From Arthrobacter sp. ES3-54 (lineage in GTDB: Bacteria; Actinomycetota; Actinomycetes; Actinomycetales; Micrococcaceae): a DNA stretch of 48,823 nt. The notes beneath the pieces are model-generated. The model made no database searches, was not told where the DNA came from, and saw only the letters and a list, made by a program, of their open reading frames with translations. Position numbers and translations under genes: made by a program. The DNA lies in assembly GCF_029504395.1 (NCBI RefSeq), contig NZ_JAQFIF010000021.1:1-48823 (forward strand), in the 5' to 3' direction. Below, piece by piece: positions 16,101 through 24,029 of the stretch. Within the stretch, counting starts at the first letter, position 1. Each line of letters begins with the position of its first letter.

Positions 16101-16612
16101 TTCTCCGCGATGCCCTCGACCGCCGCGAGGTCCAGGGGCTTGTTGTCGATCACGTAGTACCGGCCGACGCTGGATTCGGTGCCGTTCTTGGGCAGGTCGA
16201 ACAGCGCCGATACCGTCACCCGGGTGCCGGCGGCGTTGTCGAAGGTGAGCGCGACGGCGGACCAGGTGGCACCGGGGCGCTGGAACGCACTTGCGGAGCC
16301 CTCGCCCACCGCCTTGTCGCCCACCTTGCCGCGCATGTACGTGAACGTGGTGCGCTTGTCCTCTACGGCGCCGCCGGCCCGCTGCGCGGCGGCTTCGTTG
16401 GAGCGGGGACGGGCGTCGAAGACCCGAAGCATGGCATCGAACAGCGTGGACTTGCCGACGCCCGAATTGCCGGTCAGCAGGGTGCCGTTGCGGTCCACGT
16501 GCATGGTGTGGGCGCCGTGGAACGTGCCCCAGTTGACCACTTGGACGAGGGCCAGGCGCATCTGGCCGGGGTTCGTGAGCTCGCCCATCGGCAGCATGCT
16601 TGCGATGCTCAC
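13103..16612 (-). CDS. jetC: Wadjet/MksB-type SMC-like ATPase
   Basis: The 1169-residue protein is an SMC/Rad50-like ATPase of condensin-type plasmid defence. Walker A is GNSGVGKS (48-55). Long coiled-coil arms rich in Glu, Ala, Leu and Arg flank a hinge-like middle. The signature motif SGGERQR is at 1048-1054, and Walker B VMMDE at about 1081-1085. In Wadjet, JetC forms a motor with JetA (kleisin) and JetB and extrudes loops on small circular DNA that JetD then cuts. The GTG start overlaps the jetB stop (GTGA). No JetD (DUF3322/DUF2220-type) gene follows: the next gene belongs to iron uptake. A role in chromosome or plasmid maintenance (MksBEF-like) is therefore possible. Confidence 0.88.
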   Translation of the reverse strand: MSIASMLPMGELTNPGQMRLALVQVVNWGTFHGAHTMHVDRNGTLLTGNSGVGKSTLFDAMLRVFDARPRSNEAAAQRAGGAVEDKRTTFTYMRGKVGDKAVGEGSASAFQRPGATWSAVALTFDNAAGTRVTVSALFDLPKNGTESSVGRYYVIDNKPLDLAAVEGIAEKRFTKSALDAIFPDAQIFDVHKAFAERFRRLLGINSDQALPLLRVIQAGKGLGGSVNTFFRDQVLDAPATLAAADDVVEEFSNLMSIRQRLEDVRQQRDQLAPVPGLNKEYAQALLDANRLRDLSGEEFEAYKQQLAVTVHEKTLARVKELARAKASDLAAERAVRDGFAKELRQLEGEYNNQGGNAISAIEQSLENARVGLKLRQEVEESTRKALTDAGLELQWSAAGWEQAHEHAAARSAELQDDSEALKELRFEAFDGHATRKRELAAAQQELVSLKTRKSLLPPSSIENRSAIAAATGVPEEQMPFGGELIDLAEGQEQWRPAAERALRSLATTLLVPGEHFAAVTRYLNDHSVRGALRAVDVSRPLAGGALAVEDVADGDLLTKLRFLTDAGPHSEALGQASAWLRERIALDFAYPCVEDPDQLAGLDKGLSLGGVVKRNRHTVEKDDRFTSRQDYVLGFDNAAKLELVAAQVEDLQQELAKAAELAQTREESHQGMTRQLDALRRVADDHRPWEQVSAAVAAEELARIEQRLKDALAAQADLEPLRASIEATRHKHQSSTEAAAVLQSEYKALDARMTAADSLLDAARNRLAQAPPSDAGIAALEPYFTGFGDVLEMHELDNLANQVHTRLLAELHRAESRGQATSERLTRIFEGFVREWGTAISADHGTSIGAAGEFESRYHAIVSDGLPAQEAEFRQFFNQRTHESFSTLLHLLDEERRAITSRILPLNGILSEVNFHEGSFLELDIKQTLPATAKQFKDAIQNALKVRHTRPGKTVTAASAAVSGAEDDAELTTRYKSLETLVKRLGSQTPEDRRWRAEVLDVRGHLFIQCKEHREVQSAGAQGAGPKGAGKGQKKTEVYMHADTGSMSGGERQRFTAFIMAAALSYQLGIAEQGFTTYGTVMMDEAFVLASEEFAGAGIKALHEFGFQLLLAAPENVIDLSRHLGSVTEILRDKRTNRSGVLTAPVIAPRAGSEGIWRSEANPVDIVLR

Positions 16613-17730
16613 TTGGCTTCTCCGTCGTTAGTTGTGGTCGCCTTTGACTCCGCAGCCGATGCCGCCCCCGCCCCTTCGCCGCGCAGCTGATCTTCGATCA
16701 GCTCAGCGCGCGGCTCCGACAGGCCCGATGCCACTCCCTGGGCGGCATCGGCTGCTGCGTCGTTGTCATCGTCACCGTTGGCGCCGGCGGCATCGCCGTC
16801 GTCGTCTTCGTTGTTCAAGTCACCTCGGGCGTCCGCATCGGCTGCTGCGCGGCTCGAGCTGTCACCTTCGACGGCGGCGTCTGTGTCGTCGTCCGGGTCG
16901 TCCTCCGCGTTAGCCACGGTGTCCGCGTCGAGCTCCAGGAGTGGCTCGGTGCCTGACTGGTCGGTGCTGGCCGCGATGAGGGCTTCGATTTGGGCCGGGA
17001 TGTCGCCGATGTTTTCGAACGGGAGGGCCAGGGGGAGGGCGTTGGAGATGGTGTAGACCTCGTCCAGGCCCGTGGTGAGGAGGAGTTGGCGGGCCAGGAG
17101 CTTGGTAATGGCGCGATTGACGACGTCGGCATCGCGCAGGGCATCCTGCTGGCCGGTGGGCTGGTAGTGGGCGACGAGTTCGGCGATTTCCTCGCGCGTG
17201 ATCGTGGGATCCGTCTGGGCGGTGACGTGGCGGTCCAGGAGCAGGCGCAGGCGGAGAAGGACGATTGTTTCGACCCGGCTCAGGGCACGCTGCTGCCGCA
17301 GGATGCTGGAACGGGTGCTGCCGCCGATCGCCTCGGGGTCCACGGGGCGCAGGACGGCCACCTTGCGTTCGTGGTCCAGCTGCAGCGTGAGGAAAAGCTC
17401 GGAGAGGCGGCTGCGGAGGATCAGCTGGTTGTCCAGGAGCGTGGTCCACAGTTTTTCGTCGCGGCCGCCGTCGATGTATGGGCCCTTGAGCAGCTTCACG
17501 AGCGCCTGCCGGACTTTCATCGGGAGCACGCCGGTGTCGCCCGGGAAGAGGGCGGCGCCGTCGACGAACGTGTCCCGGGGGGTGACGGTAAAGGGGTCGC
17601 TCCGGACGTGGCCGCCGTCGTTGTCCGCGGGCGCGAGCGGCAGGTCCGCTGTCGCAGTCTCTGTCGCGGTCTCTGTCGCTGTCTCTGTCGCAGTCTCTGT
17701 CGCAGTCTCTGTCGCGGTCTCTTCAGTCAT
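16609..17730 (-). CDS. jetB: Wadjet JetB/MksE-like protein (DUF4194)
   Basis: The 373-residue protein has a DUF4194 core (about residues 45-245), matching MukE/JetB, a winged-helix partner of the kleisin. The core starts at DTFVDGAALFPGDTGVLP and includes REEIAELVAHYQP. Two tails are unusual: an N-terminal ETAT repeat from six 12-base units, and an acidic Asp/Glu/Ala-rich C-terminus of about 110 residues that is probably disordered. I chose the ATG at 17730 (AAGGA upstream) rather than a TTG at 17736. It lies two bases after the jetA stop and overlaps jetC. Confidence 0.85.
   Translation of the reverse strand: MTEETATETATETATETATETATETATADLPLAPADNDGGHVRSDPFTVTPRDTFVDGAALFPGDTGVLPMKVRQALVKLLKGPYIDGGRDEKLWTTLLDNQLILRSRLSELFLTLQLDHERKVAVLRPVDPEAIGGSTRSSILRQQRALSRVETIVLLRLRLLLDRHVTAQTDPTITREEIAELVAHYQPTGQQDALRDADVVNRAITKLLARQLLLTTGLDEVYTISNALPLALPFENIGDIPAQIEALIAASTDQSGTEPLLELDADTVANAEDDPDDDTDAAVEGDSSSRAAADADARGDLNNEDDDGDAAGANGDDDNDAAADAAQGVASGLSEPRAELIEDQLRGEGAGAASAAESKATTTNDGEAK
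17650..17721 (-). repeat. Six 12-bp tandem repeats inside jetB
   Basis: Six units of the form TGTCGCNGTCTC (plus strand) cover 17650-17721. They encode repeated ETAT near the start of JetB. Because the unit is 12 bases, gain or loss of a copy would keep the reading frame and change only tail length. Confidence 0.95.
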
Positions 17731-17732
17731 GG

Positions 17733-19205
17733 TCAATCCTTCGCGAGCGTGACGACGGGCAGGTAGGCGGTGCGGGTGGTGCCGTCGATTTGTTCGAATT
17801 CGAGGGGGCCCCAGGCACCGCGGTCGAAGCCGGCGCCGTCGTGGAGGGTCTGCGACAGCAGGGCCCGGATGGAGTTGATGTGGCGTTCCCCGGCCGGCAA
17901 CTGCGCCCAGGCCTCGGTCAGGGTTGCGGCCCCTGCGAGCGCGGCGCGGATGGCTTCCGGCTTGGCCTTGGCGGTCCGGGGCGAGCGCGCCCGGTCCGAG
18001 TCGGAGAACGCGATGGGGTCAGCCAGCTTGGGCGGAGCGGCGAATTCGTCCGGATCGAAGAGCTTGACCATGGCCAGGGACTCGAAGCCGGCACTGAACA
18101 ACACAGGGCCGCGGACCAGGCCGGGCCGTTCGCGCTCGTAGGGAAGGGAGCGGATCGCCTGCTCGGCCTCCCGCAGGACCTTGCGGAGCCGGACCGACTG
18201 CCGGAAGTCGTCACTTTGGACATAGGTGTTGAGGCTCTCGCTGAGCTTGCCGTAAATCCTCTGGATCTGGCTGTGCTGGCTGCGGAGTTCGGCCACGAGG
18301 TTCTTGAGGGTCTCGCGTTCGTCGTGACTGAGCTCGTCCGCGAACTGCCGGCTCAGCACTTCGCCGATCGCCGACCGGAACCTCAGCTGCTGTTGCGGGT
18401 CCTCCAGGAACGCGGTGAAGGACCGGAACGTCCGGCCTTCGGGGCTCTGCCGCAGCCGTTTGTCGGCCTCGAGCACCTGGGCCATGGTGGCGCCCTTGCT
18501 GAGGGATTCCTCGATGATCTGGTTGCGCAGCTCCCCCACGAGCTCTTCAATCCGATCACGCATCTTCTTGTAGTCCGCGGGCAGGCTGGCGGCGAGATCG
18601 AGGATGTTGCCGGCGGCCTCCACGGCCTCGTCGTCGTCGAGCAGTCCGTCGAAGTCCCCGGAGCTGATGTCCTCCATCAGCTGGCGGCGCTCGTCGATCT
18701 CCTCTTCGAGGGATTCAATCCGTGCACTCTGGTCCGGGTTGGTCTCGTTGGCGAGCTTCTCCACGTCGCCGAGCAGTGTGCCGAGCCTGGAGCCGTTCAG
18801 CGTGGACCGCTCGCTGGACAGGCTGTCCAGGAAAGCCAGGACGCGGGCAGCAGGCTCGGTGACTTCGTAGACGATCTGGCCAGACTGGTTCCGACGCGTC
18901 AGGAAGTTCTTGCGCGTCCATTCGTCCGCATATTTTTTTCCCGAGAGCGCGCCGCTGGCCGAGCCGCTCTGCTGCTCTCCCGTGCCGGGGGCCTGCCGGC
19001 GGAGCTGCTCGAGGAAGGCGTCGACGTCGGCGTGGAACTGTTCCAGCGGCAGCTGGGCGCGGGTGCGGGTGAAGGAGGCCTGGAGCACGGCGATCACCCA
19101 CGGCGCCGAGCGCGTCAGCGCCCAGGCAGGTCCTTTGGTGAGGAGCTCGAGGTCCCGGAGCCGGGCGCTGATGGCGTCGGCTGATGACACGGCGGAGCGG
19201 GACAC
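17733..19205 (-). CDS. jetA: Wadjet JetA/MksF-like kleisin (DUF3375)
   Basis: The 490-residue protein matches DUF3375, the JetA/MukF-like kleisin of Wadjet type I. It has an N-terminal winged-helix region with the conserved LRDLELLTKGPAWALTRS, a coiled-coil middle (SLEEEIDERRQLMEDI) and a C-terminal domain ending GPLEFEQIDG. I chose the GTG at 19205 because AAGGAGAG is just upstream, and the sequence ahead of it in the longer frame looks non-coding. It is the first gene of the operon jetA-jetB-jetC, in tight coupling. It is divergent from the PepSY gene. Confidence 0.85.
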   Translation of the reverse strand: MSRSAVSSADAISARLRDLELLTKGPAWALTRSAPWVIAVLQASFTRTRAQLPLEQFHADVDAFLEQLRRQAPGTGEQQSGSASGALSGKKYADEWTRKNFLTRRNQSGQIVYEVTEPAARVLAFLDSLSSERSTLNGSRLGTLLGDVEKLANETNPDQSARIESLEEEIDERRQLMEDISSGDFDGLLDDDEAVEAAGNILDLAASLPADYKKMRDRIEELVGELRNQIIEESLSKGATMAQVLEADKRLRQSPEGRTFRSFTAFLEDPQQQLRFRSAIGEVLSRQFADELSHDERETLKNLVAELRSQHSQIQRIYGKLSESLNTYVQSDDFRQSVRLRKVLREAEQAIRSLPYERERPGLVRGPVLFSAGFESLAMVKLFDPDEFAAPPKLADPIAFSDSDRARSPRTAKAKPEAIRAALAGAATLTEAWAQLPAGERHINSIRALLSQTLHDGAGFDRGAWGPLEFEQIDGTTRTAYLPVVTLAKD

Positions 19206-19369
19206 GCACTCTCCTTCGGCTGCCAGGGGATGGTTTGGGGTGGTGCTGCGGGGCAGCGGAATCGCAAAACTGCCAGCTACAAGGTTAACGCAGGCCCCCG
19301 GCCGCATTCATCGTTGTGCGCTCCCCTATGTCGGAGCACACTGGAATGACCAGCTGAAGGGAGACGATC

Positions 19370-19753
19370 ATGCGGAAGAGAACGATGTGGATCACGGGGG
19401 CGGCCTCCGCAGCAGTGGTGCTGGGGGGAGCTTCGATTGCGGCCGGGGCAACCCAGCAGGCCCGGGATCTTCCCTCCCTGAGTCCGGACGACCTGACAGC
19501 CAGCATCGGAAAACTTGCCCTCGGTGACGATTCCGACGGACCGGCGCTCACCGACGCCGACCGCGCCAGGGCCACCAGCGCCGCGCTGGCGAAAGTTGGC
19601 CAGGGCAACGTCACCGAAGTGGAGCGCGACGACGACTCCGGCGCGGCCTATGAGGTCGAGGTCCGCCTCAACGACGGGACCCAGGTCGACGTTGCCCTCG
19701 GAGCGGACTTCCAGGTGGTGAGCCAGAGCGCCCCTGAACACGACGAGGACTGA
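19370..19753 (+). CDS. Exported PepSY-domain protein
   Basis: The 127-residue protein has an N-terminal signal peptide (basic start, hydrophobic segment about 7-25, AGA cleavage region). A PepSY-like domain follows, with ATSAALAKVGQGNVTEVERD and AYEVEVRLNDGTQVDVAL. PepSY domains bind or inhibit peptidases or cell-surface partners; the target is unknown here. A good AAGGGAG ribosome site is upstream. It is divergent from the jet operon. Confidence 0.8.
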   Translation: MRKRTMWITGAASAAVVLGGASIAAGATQQARDLPSLSPDDLTASIGKLALGDDSDGPALTDADRARATSAALAKVGQGNVTEVERDDDSGAAYEVEVRLNDGTQVDVALGADFQVVSQSAPEHDED

Positions 19754-19957
19754 CACAGGGCAGCATTCCTGGCATTGACGTCCGGTGCGACACCGGTAGT
19801 GGTGAGGGTGCCGCAACCGTGCCGTGACCTACGCCCCGGTAGCATTTCGATCCCGTATCAAGAGGCCGCGATCGTCCACGGGGGCCTAGTTCAGCACGTC
19901 CCCTGCACCCTACGCTCAGGCTACTGGTTCAACCGAAGCGATGGTGCAGGGGGAAGA

Positions 19958-20296
19958 ATGCAGTTCGACCTAAGCGCAGTGGAAACGGGCACGATGGTGG
20001 TGATTGGAACCCTCGTGTTCGCCCTGGTGATCGGCGCCTTCATGATGGTGTCCGCCTTCGCGGCCATGGTTCTGGTCGGCGTGGGCCGGCTCGCCTGGTA
20101 CCTCGTGGCCGGCGCGGTGGTTGGCCTGGTTCACGGCATCAACCACGGTTGGGACCGGCTGGTCCACCACGCCTCAACCGTGGAGTTGCCCGCCGATTTC
20201 CAGGTCGACTTCGGCGCGGACTTCCGGCCCGACCATCCGGGTCAGGCTTCCCCTAGCACAGGCACTTACCCGCGAGTAGTATTGCGGGACAGCTGA
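19958..20296 (+). CDS. Small membrane protein, unknown function
   Basis: The 112-residue protein has a strong hydrophobic region (about residues 12-55, two helices, including GTLVFALVIGAFMMVSAF), then a polar tail. I chose the ATG at 19958, preceded by GGGGGAAG, rather than the much longer in-frame start at 19775 whose extra 61 residues look non-coding. It resembles the N-terminal part of the product of 24030-24665. Function unknown. Confidence 0.65.
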   Translation: MQFDLSAVETGTMVVIGTLVFALVIGAFMMVSAFAAMVLVGVGRLAWYLVAGAVVGLVHGINHGWDRLVHHASTVELPADFQVDFGADFRPDHPGQASPSTGTYPRVVLRDS

Positions 20297-20359
20297 AGGG
20301 TCCTCCACCCGCGGCGGATCCAGGGCTCGAGCCGGCCACCCGGTTAGAGGAGATGCCCA

Positions 20360-22411
20360 GTGAGCTCCGCCATTGAAGACCCCGCCACCGCACCCGACTC
20401 CCCAACACCCGACTCTCTGACACCAGGCCCCGCGACGCCGGGCGCGCCGGCGCCGGAGACCGCCGGGGCGCCGGACCACATCGGCCCCGACGCGACGGCC
20501 GCCGACGCCCGGGCCATCGCCGAGGCCGCCCGCGAGACCAGCTGGAAACAGCCCAGCTTCGCCAAGGGCCTCTACCTCGGCAGCTTCGACTTGAGCCTGA
20601 TCCACCCGTGGCCCGAAGCCCCCGCCGACGACGTCGAACGCGGCGAGGCCTTCATGGCCCGGCTGACCGACTATTGCCGGACGATGTCCGGGCGCGCCAT
20701 CGAACGGGACGACCGGATCCCGGACGACTATCTCAAGGGGCTCGCCGAGCTCGGCGCCTTCGGCATGAAGATTCCCCGCGAATACGGCGGGCTGGGCTTG
20801 ACCCTCGTGTACTATGGCCGCGCACTGGCCCTGCTTGGATCGGTGCACCCAAGCCTCGGCGCCCTGCTGTCCGCGCACCAGTCGATCGGCGTCCCGGAGC
20901 CGGTTAAAGAATTCGGCACTGCTGCCCAGAAACGGGAATACCTGCCCCGCTGCGCCGCCGGAGCCATCACCGCCTTCCTGCTTACCGAGCCCGACGTCGG
21001 CAGCGACCCCGCCCGGATGGGCAGCACGGCCGTCCTCTCCGACGACGGCGAGTCGTACGTCCTGGACGGCGTCAAGCTATGGACCACGAACGGCGTCATC
21101 GCCGAACTCGTCGTGGTGATGGCCCTTGTGCCGCCGCACACCGATGCGGACGGGACCGCCCACAAAGGCGGCATCAGCGCATTCGTGGTGGAAATGGACT
21201 CCCCCGGCATTACCGTAGAAAACCGCAACACCTTCATGGGGCTCCGCGGGATCGAAAACGGCGTCACCCGCTTCCATCAGGTCAGGGTCCCCGCCGCCAA
21301 CCGGCTGGGCCGGGAGGGTCAGGGCCTGAAGATCGCCCTCACCACACTCAACACAGGCCGGCTCTCGATCCCCGCGCTGTGCGTCGCCACGGGCAGGTGG
21401 AGCCTGAAGATCGCCCGCGAATGGTCCAACGCCCGCACCCAGTGGGGCCGGCCGATCGGCCAGCATGAGGCCGTGGGCAAGAAAATCGCCTTCATCGCGG
21501 CCAGTGCCTTCGCCTTGGACGCAGTGTTTGAACTCTCCGCGGAAATGGCCGACGCCGGGCAGAAGGACATCCGGATCGAGGCTGCCCTGGCCAAGCTGTG
21601 GTCCACGGAGATCAGCTGCCTCATCGCTGACGAACTCGTGCAAATCCGCGGCGGCCGGGGGTTTGAAACGGCGGACTCGCTCGAGGCCCGGGGCGAGCGC
21701 GCCGTCGCCGCGGAACAGCAGCTCCGCGACATGAGGATCAACCGGATCTTCGAGGGGTCCTCGGAAATCATGAAATTGCTGATTGCCCGCGAAGCCGTGG
21801 ACGCGCACCTGGCGGCCGCGGGGGACCTCGCCTCGGAGGACGCCCGCCTGTCGGACAAGGCGAAGGCCGCCGTCGGCGCCTCCGGCTTCTACGCGAAGTG
21901 GCTGCCCAAACTCGTGGCGGGCGCGGGCATGGATCCGCGGTCCTACAGCGACTTCGGCCGGCTCGCCAAACAGCTGCGCTACGTGGAGCGCTCCTCCCGG
22001 CGCCTGGCGCGGCAGACCTTCTACGGAATGGGCCGCTGGCAGGCGAAGCTTGAGCACAAGCAGGCGTTCCTGGGCCGGATCGTAGACATCGGTGCGGAGC
22101 TATTTGCCATGGCGGCCTGCTGTTCCCGGGCCGAGATGCTACTGCGGACGCAGCCGGAACGCGGCGCCTCCGCATACGAACTCGCCGAGGCATACTGCGA
22201 ACAGGCCCGTGTTCGCGTCGACGAATATTTCGACCGGCTGTGGCGGAACACCGACGACGCCGACCACGCCCTGGCCCGCAAGACGCTTTCCGGCGACTAC
22301 GCCTGGCTGGAGGCCGGGGTCCTGGACCAGTCAGAAGGGACCGGTCCGTGGATCGCGGACGCCAGCCGGCGCGCCTCGGTCCGGGAAGACTTGCACCGCA
22401 AGTATCGCTGA
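20360..22411 (+). CDS. Acyl-CoA dehydrogenase, long VLCAD-like form
   Basis: The 683-residue flavoprotein catalyses the first dehydrogenation of acyl-CoA in beta-oxidation. The core has FLLTEPDVGSDPARM, RGIENGVTRFHQVRVP and the C-terminal FEGSSEIM with the probable catalytic base E465. It is much longer than the usual 380-residue form: a Pro-rich N-terminal tail (about 1-50) and a C-terminal extra domain of about 190 residues resemble VLCAD. GTG start with AGAGGAG upstream. It stands alone; substrate chain length is unknown. Confidence 0.9.
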   Translation: MSSAIEDPATAPDSPTPDSLTPGPATPGAPAPETAGAPDHIGPDATAADARAIAEAARETSWKQPSFAKGLYLGSFDLSLIHPWPEAPADDVERGEAFMARLTDYCRTMSGRAIERDDRIPDDYLKGLAELGAFGMKIPREYGGLGLTLVYYGRALALLGSVHPSLGALLSAHQSIGVPEPVKEFGTAAQKREYLPRCAAGAITAFLLTEPDVGSDPARMGSTAVLSDDGESYVLDGVKLWTTNGVIAELVVVMALVPPHTDADGTAHKGGISAFVVEMDSPGITVENRNTFMGLRGIENGVTRFHQVRVPAANRLGREGQGLKIALTTLNTGRLSIPALCVATGRWSLKIAREWSNARTQWGRPIGQHEAVGKKIAFIAASAFALDAVFELSAEMADAGQKDIRIEAALAKLWSTEISCLIADELVQIRGGRGFETADSLEARGERAVAAEQQLRDMRINRIFEGSSEIMKLLIAREAVDAHLAAAGDLASEDARLSDKAKAAVGASGFYAKWLPKLVAGAGMDPRSYSDFGRLAKQLRYVERSSRRLARQTFYGMGRWQAKLEHKQAFLGRIVDIGAELFAMAACCSRAEMLLRTQPERGASAYELAEAYCEQARVRVDEYFDRLWRNTDDADHALARKTLSGDYAWLEAGVLDQSEGTGPWIADASRRASVREDLHRKYR

Positions 22412-22528
22412 AAGGACCGCTGCCGCTGATAGTAAGTACCCTTGCTAACCGGATTCGGCCGTGGTTAGGTGGATGCCAGACTGTCACCCCTCCGGTGCCC
22501 GGTCATTCAGCGAAAGTGAGCAGCCCTC

Positions 22529-23308
22529 ATGAGCAGCACTCCAGGCCCCGACGACAAGACGACACGCCTCACCACGCAGGAAGACCGCACGACCGGGCCG
22601 GTTACGGCAGTCCGCCACGACGACCCCGCCCGTGATGCACCCCGCCACGACACTGCTGTGGACACCAGCGTGGAAGAGATCCCCACGCGCCAAACGGTCG
22701 TGGCCCGCGAAAAGGAACAGTTCGGCGGCATCCAAGTCGGCTCCGCATTCTTCGGCTGGCTGGCGGCCACGGGTACGGCCGTGCTGCTCACCGCACTGGT
22801 TGCGGCCGGCGGCACCGCCGTCGGACTGGCCACCAACACCGATGTCAACGATGCCGTAGACCAGGCCTCAAACAACCAGACGGTCGGGCTGGCCGGCATC
22901 ATCGTGCTGCTGGTGATCCTTCTGATCTCTTACTACTGCGGCGGCTATGTGGCCGGGCGGATGGCCCGCTTCAACGGCGCCAGGCAGGGCTTGATGGTCT
23001 GGATCTGGGCCCTGATCGCGGCGATCGTGGTAGCCGTGCTGGGTCTGGTTGCCGGGCAGCGCTTCAACATCCTGGCAAACCTGAACAGTTTCCCGCGCAT
23101 CCCGATCAACGAGGGCCAGTTGAACACCCTGAGCATCATCGCGGCGATTGTCGTGGCCCTGGTGGCTTTGGTGGGTGCGGTGCTGGGCGGCCTCGCGGGC
23201 ATGCATTTCCACCGCAAGGTGGATCGGGCCGGCTTCAGCCCGGCAGCGGTGGAGGAGCCCCCTGTTGGGGACTCCTCAGCCGGGGACTCCTCACCCTCAC
23301 GCCGCTAG
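22529..23308 (+). CDS. Multi-pass membrane protein, unknown function
   Basis: The 259-residue protein has a polar, charged N-terminus (1-70), then four hydrophobic segments around residues 76-100, 120-142, 152-172 and 197-222, ending in an acidic Ser/Asp-rich tail. CGGYVAGRMARFNGARQG between segments looks conserved. I do not recognise a named function. It is followed, on the opposite strand, by ychJ. Confidence 0.75.
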   Translation: MSSTPGPDDKTTRLTTQEDRTTGPVTAVRHDDPARDAPRHDTAVDTSVEEIPTRQTVVAREKEQFGGIQVGSAFFGWLAATGTAVLLTALVAAGGTAVGLATNTDVNDAVDQASNNQTVGLAGIIVLLVILLISYYCGGYVAGRMARFNGARQGLMVWIWALIAAIVVAVLGLVAGQRFNILANLNSFPRIPINEGQLNTLSIIAAIVVALVALVGAVLGGLAGMHFHRKVDRAGFSPAAVEEPPVGDSSAGDSSPSRR

Positions 23309-23334
23309 CCCGGGGTACGGCCAGCTCGGAGACG

Positions 23335-23799
23335 TCAGCCGGACACGACGCCGGACACGTAATACCAGCGCCGGTCCACCCGGACAAAGCGGCTAGTTTC
23401 GCGCTGCACACCGCGTTCGCCCTCGTGCCGGTAGTGCGCGGCGAATTCCACCACGCCTTCACTGTCCAGCGGGCCGCCCCGGCTGGTGGAAAGAATGTCC
23501 AGGCGACGCCACTGCATGCCGGCATCGAACTCCAGTTCCGCGGGCCGCGTGTCCGGGTGCCAGGTCCGGAGCAAGTAGTCCGCGTCCCGGACCACGAAGG
23601 CGCTGTACCGGGAGCGCATGAGCTGCTCCGCCGTCGGCGCCTCGGCATCTCCGCGATGGAACCGGCCGCAGCAGTGGACATACGCCTCGCCGGACAGGCA
23701 CGGGCAGTTCCCCTCATATGGTGAGGCCGGACTGCTCAGGGACCTGTCCGCGCCGGACGCGCCGGCGGGCTCGGAATCGGCTGCTGCGGCGTGCGTCAC
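23335..23799 (-). CDS. YchJ-family SEC-C motif protein (UPF0225)
   Basis: The 154-residue protein has the N-terminal zinc-type SEC-C motif CPCLSGEAYVHCCGRFH, then a YchJ domain (LMRSRYSAFVVRDADYLLRTW). I chose the GTG at 23799, with AAGGA upstream, instead of a longer frame from 24045. Members are probable metal-binding proteins of unclear function. It is divergent from the gene at 24030. Confidence 0.85.
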   Translation of the reverse strand: MTHAAAADSEPAGASGADRSLSSPASPYEGNCPCLSGEAYVHCCGRFHRGDAEAPTAEQLMRSRYSAFVVRDADYLLRTWHPDTRPAELEFDAGMQWRRLDILSTSRGGPLDSEGVVEFAAHYRHEGERGVQRETSRFVRVDRRWYYVSGVVSG

Positions 23800-24029
23800 A
23801 AGGTGTCCTTCCGGCGGGCCGGACGGACACCGGCGGGGCTGTCTTTGACTATAGACGCCGAGGCGGAGGGGCCGTGCCCCGCTCGCGGATAACGGCTTCG
23901 ACACATCTTCGCCGCGACCGCCCGGGGCGGCACGCGGCCGAGGAAAAGTACGTATTGTTAAGGGGGCTCCTGCCCGCCACGTGCTTGCGGCAGGGACCAC
24001 GCTGCAGCAGGCCGGCCAGGAGAGGTGAC

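Noticed and set aside
13097..17766. Long plus-strand frames opposite jetC and jetB (504, 457 and 258 codons)
   Set aside because: Antisense shadows with a codon pattern that mirrors the minus-strand genes. No motifs.
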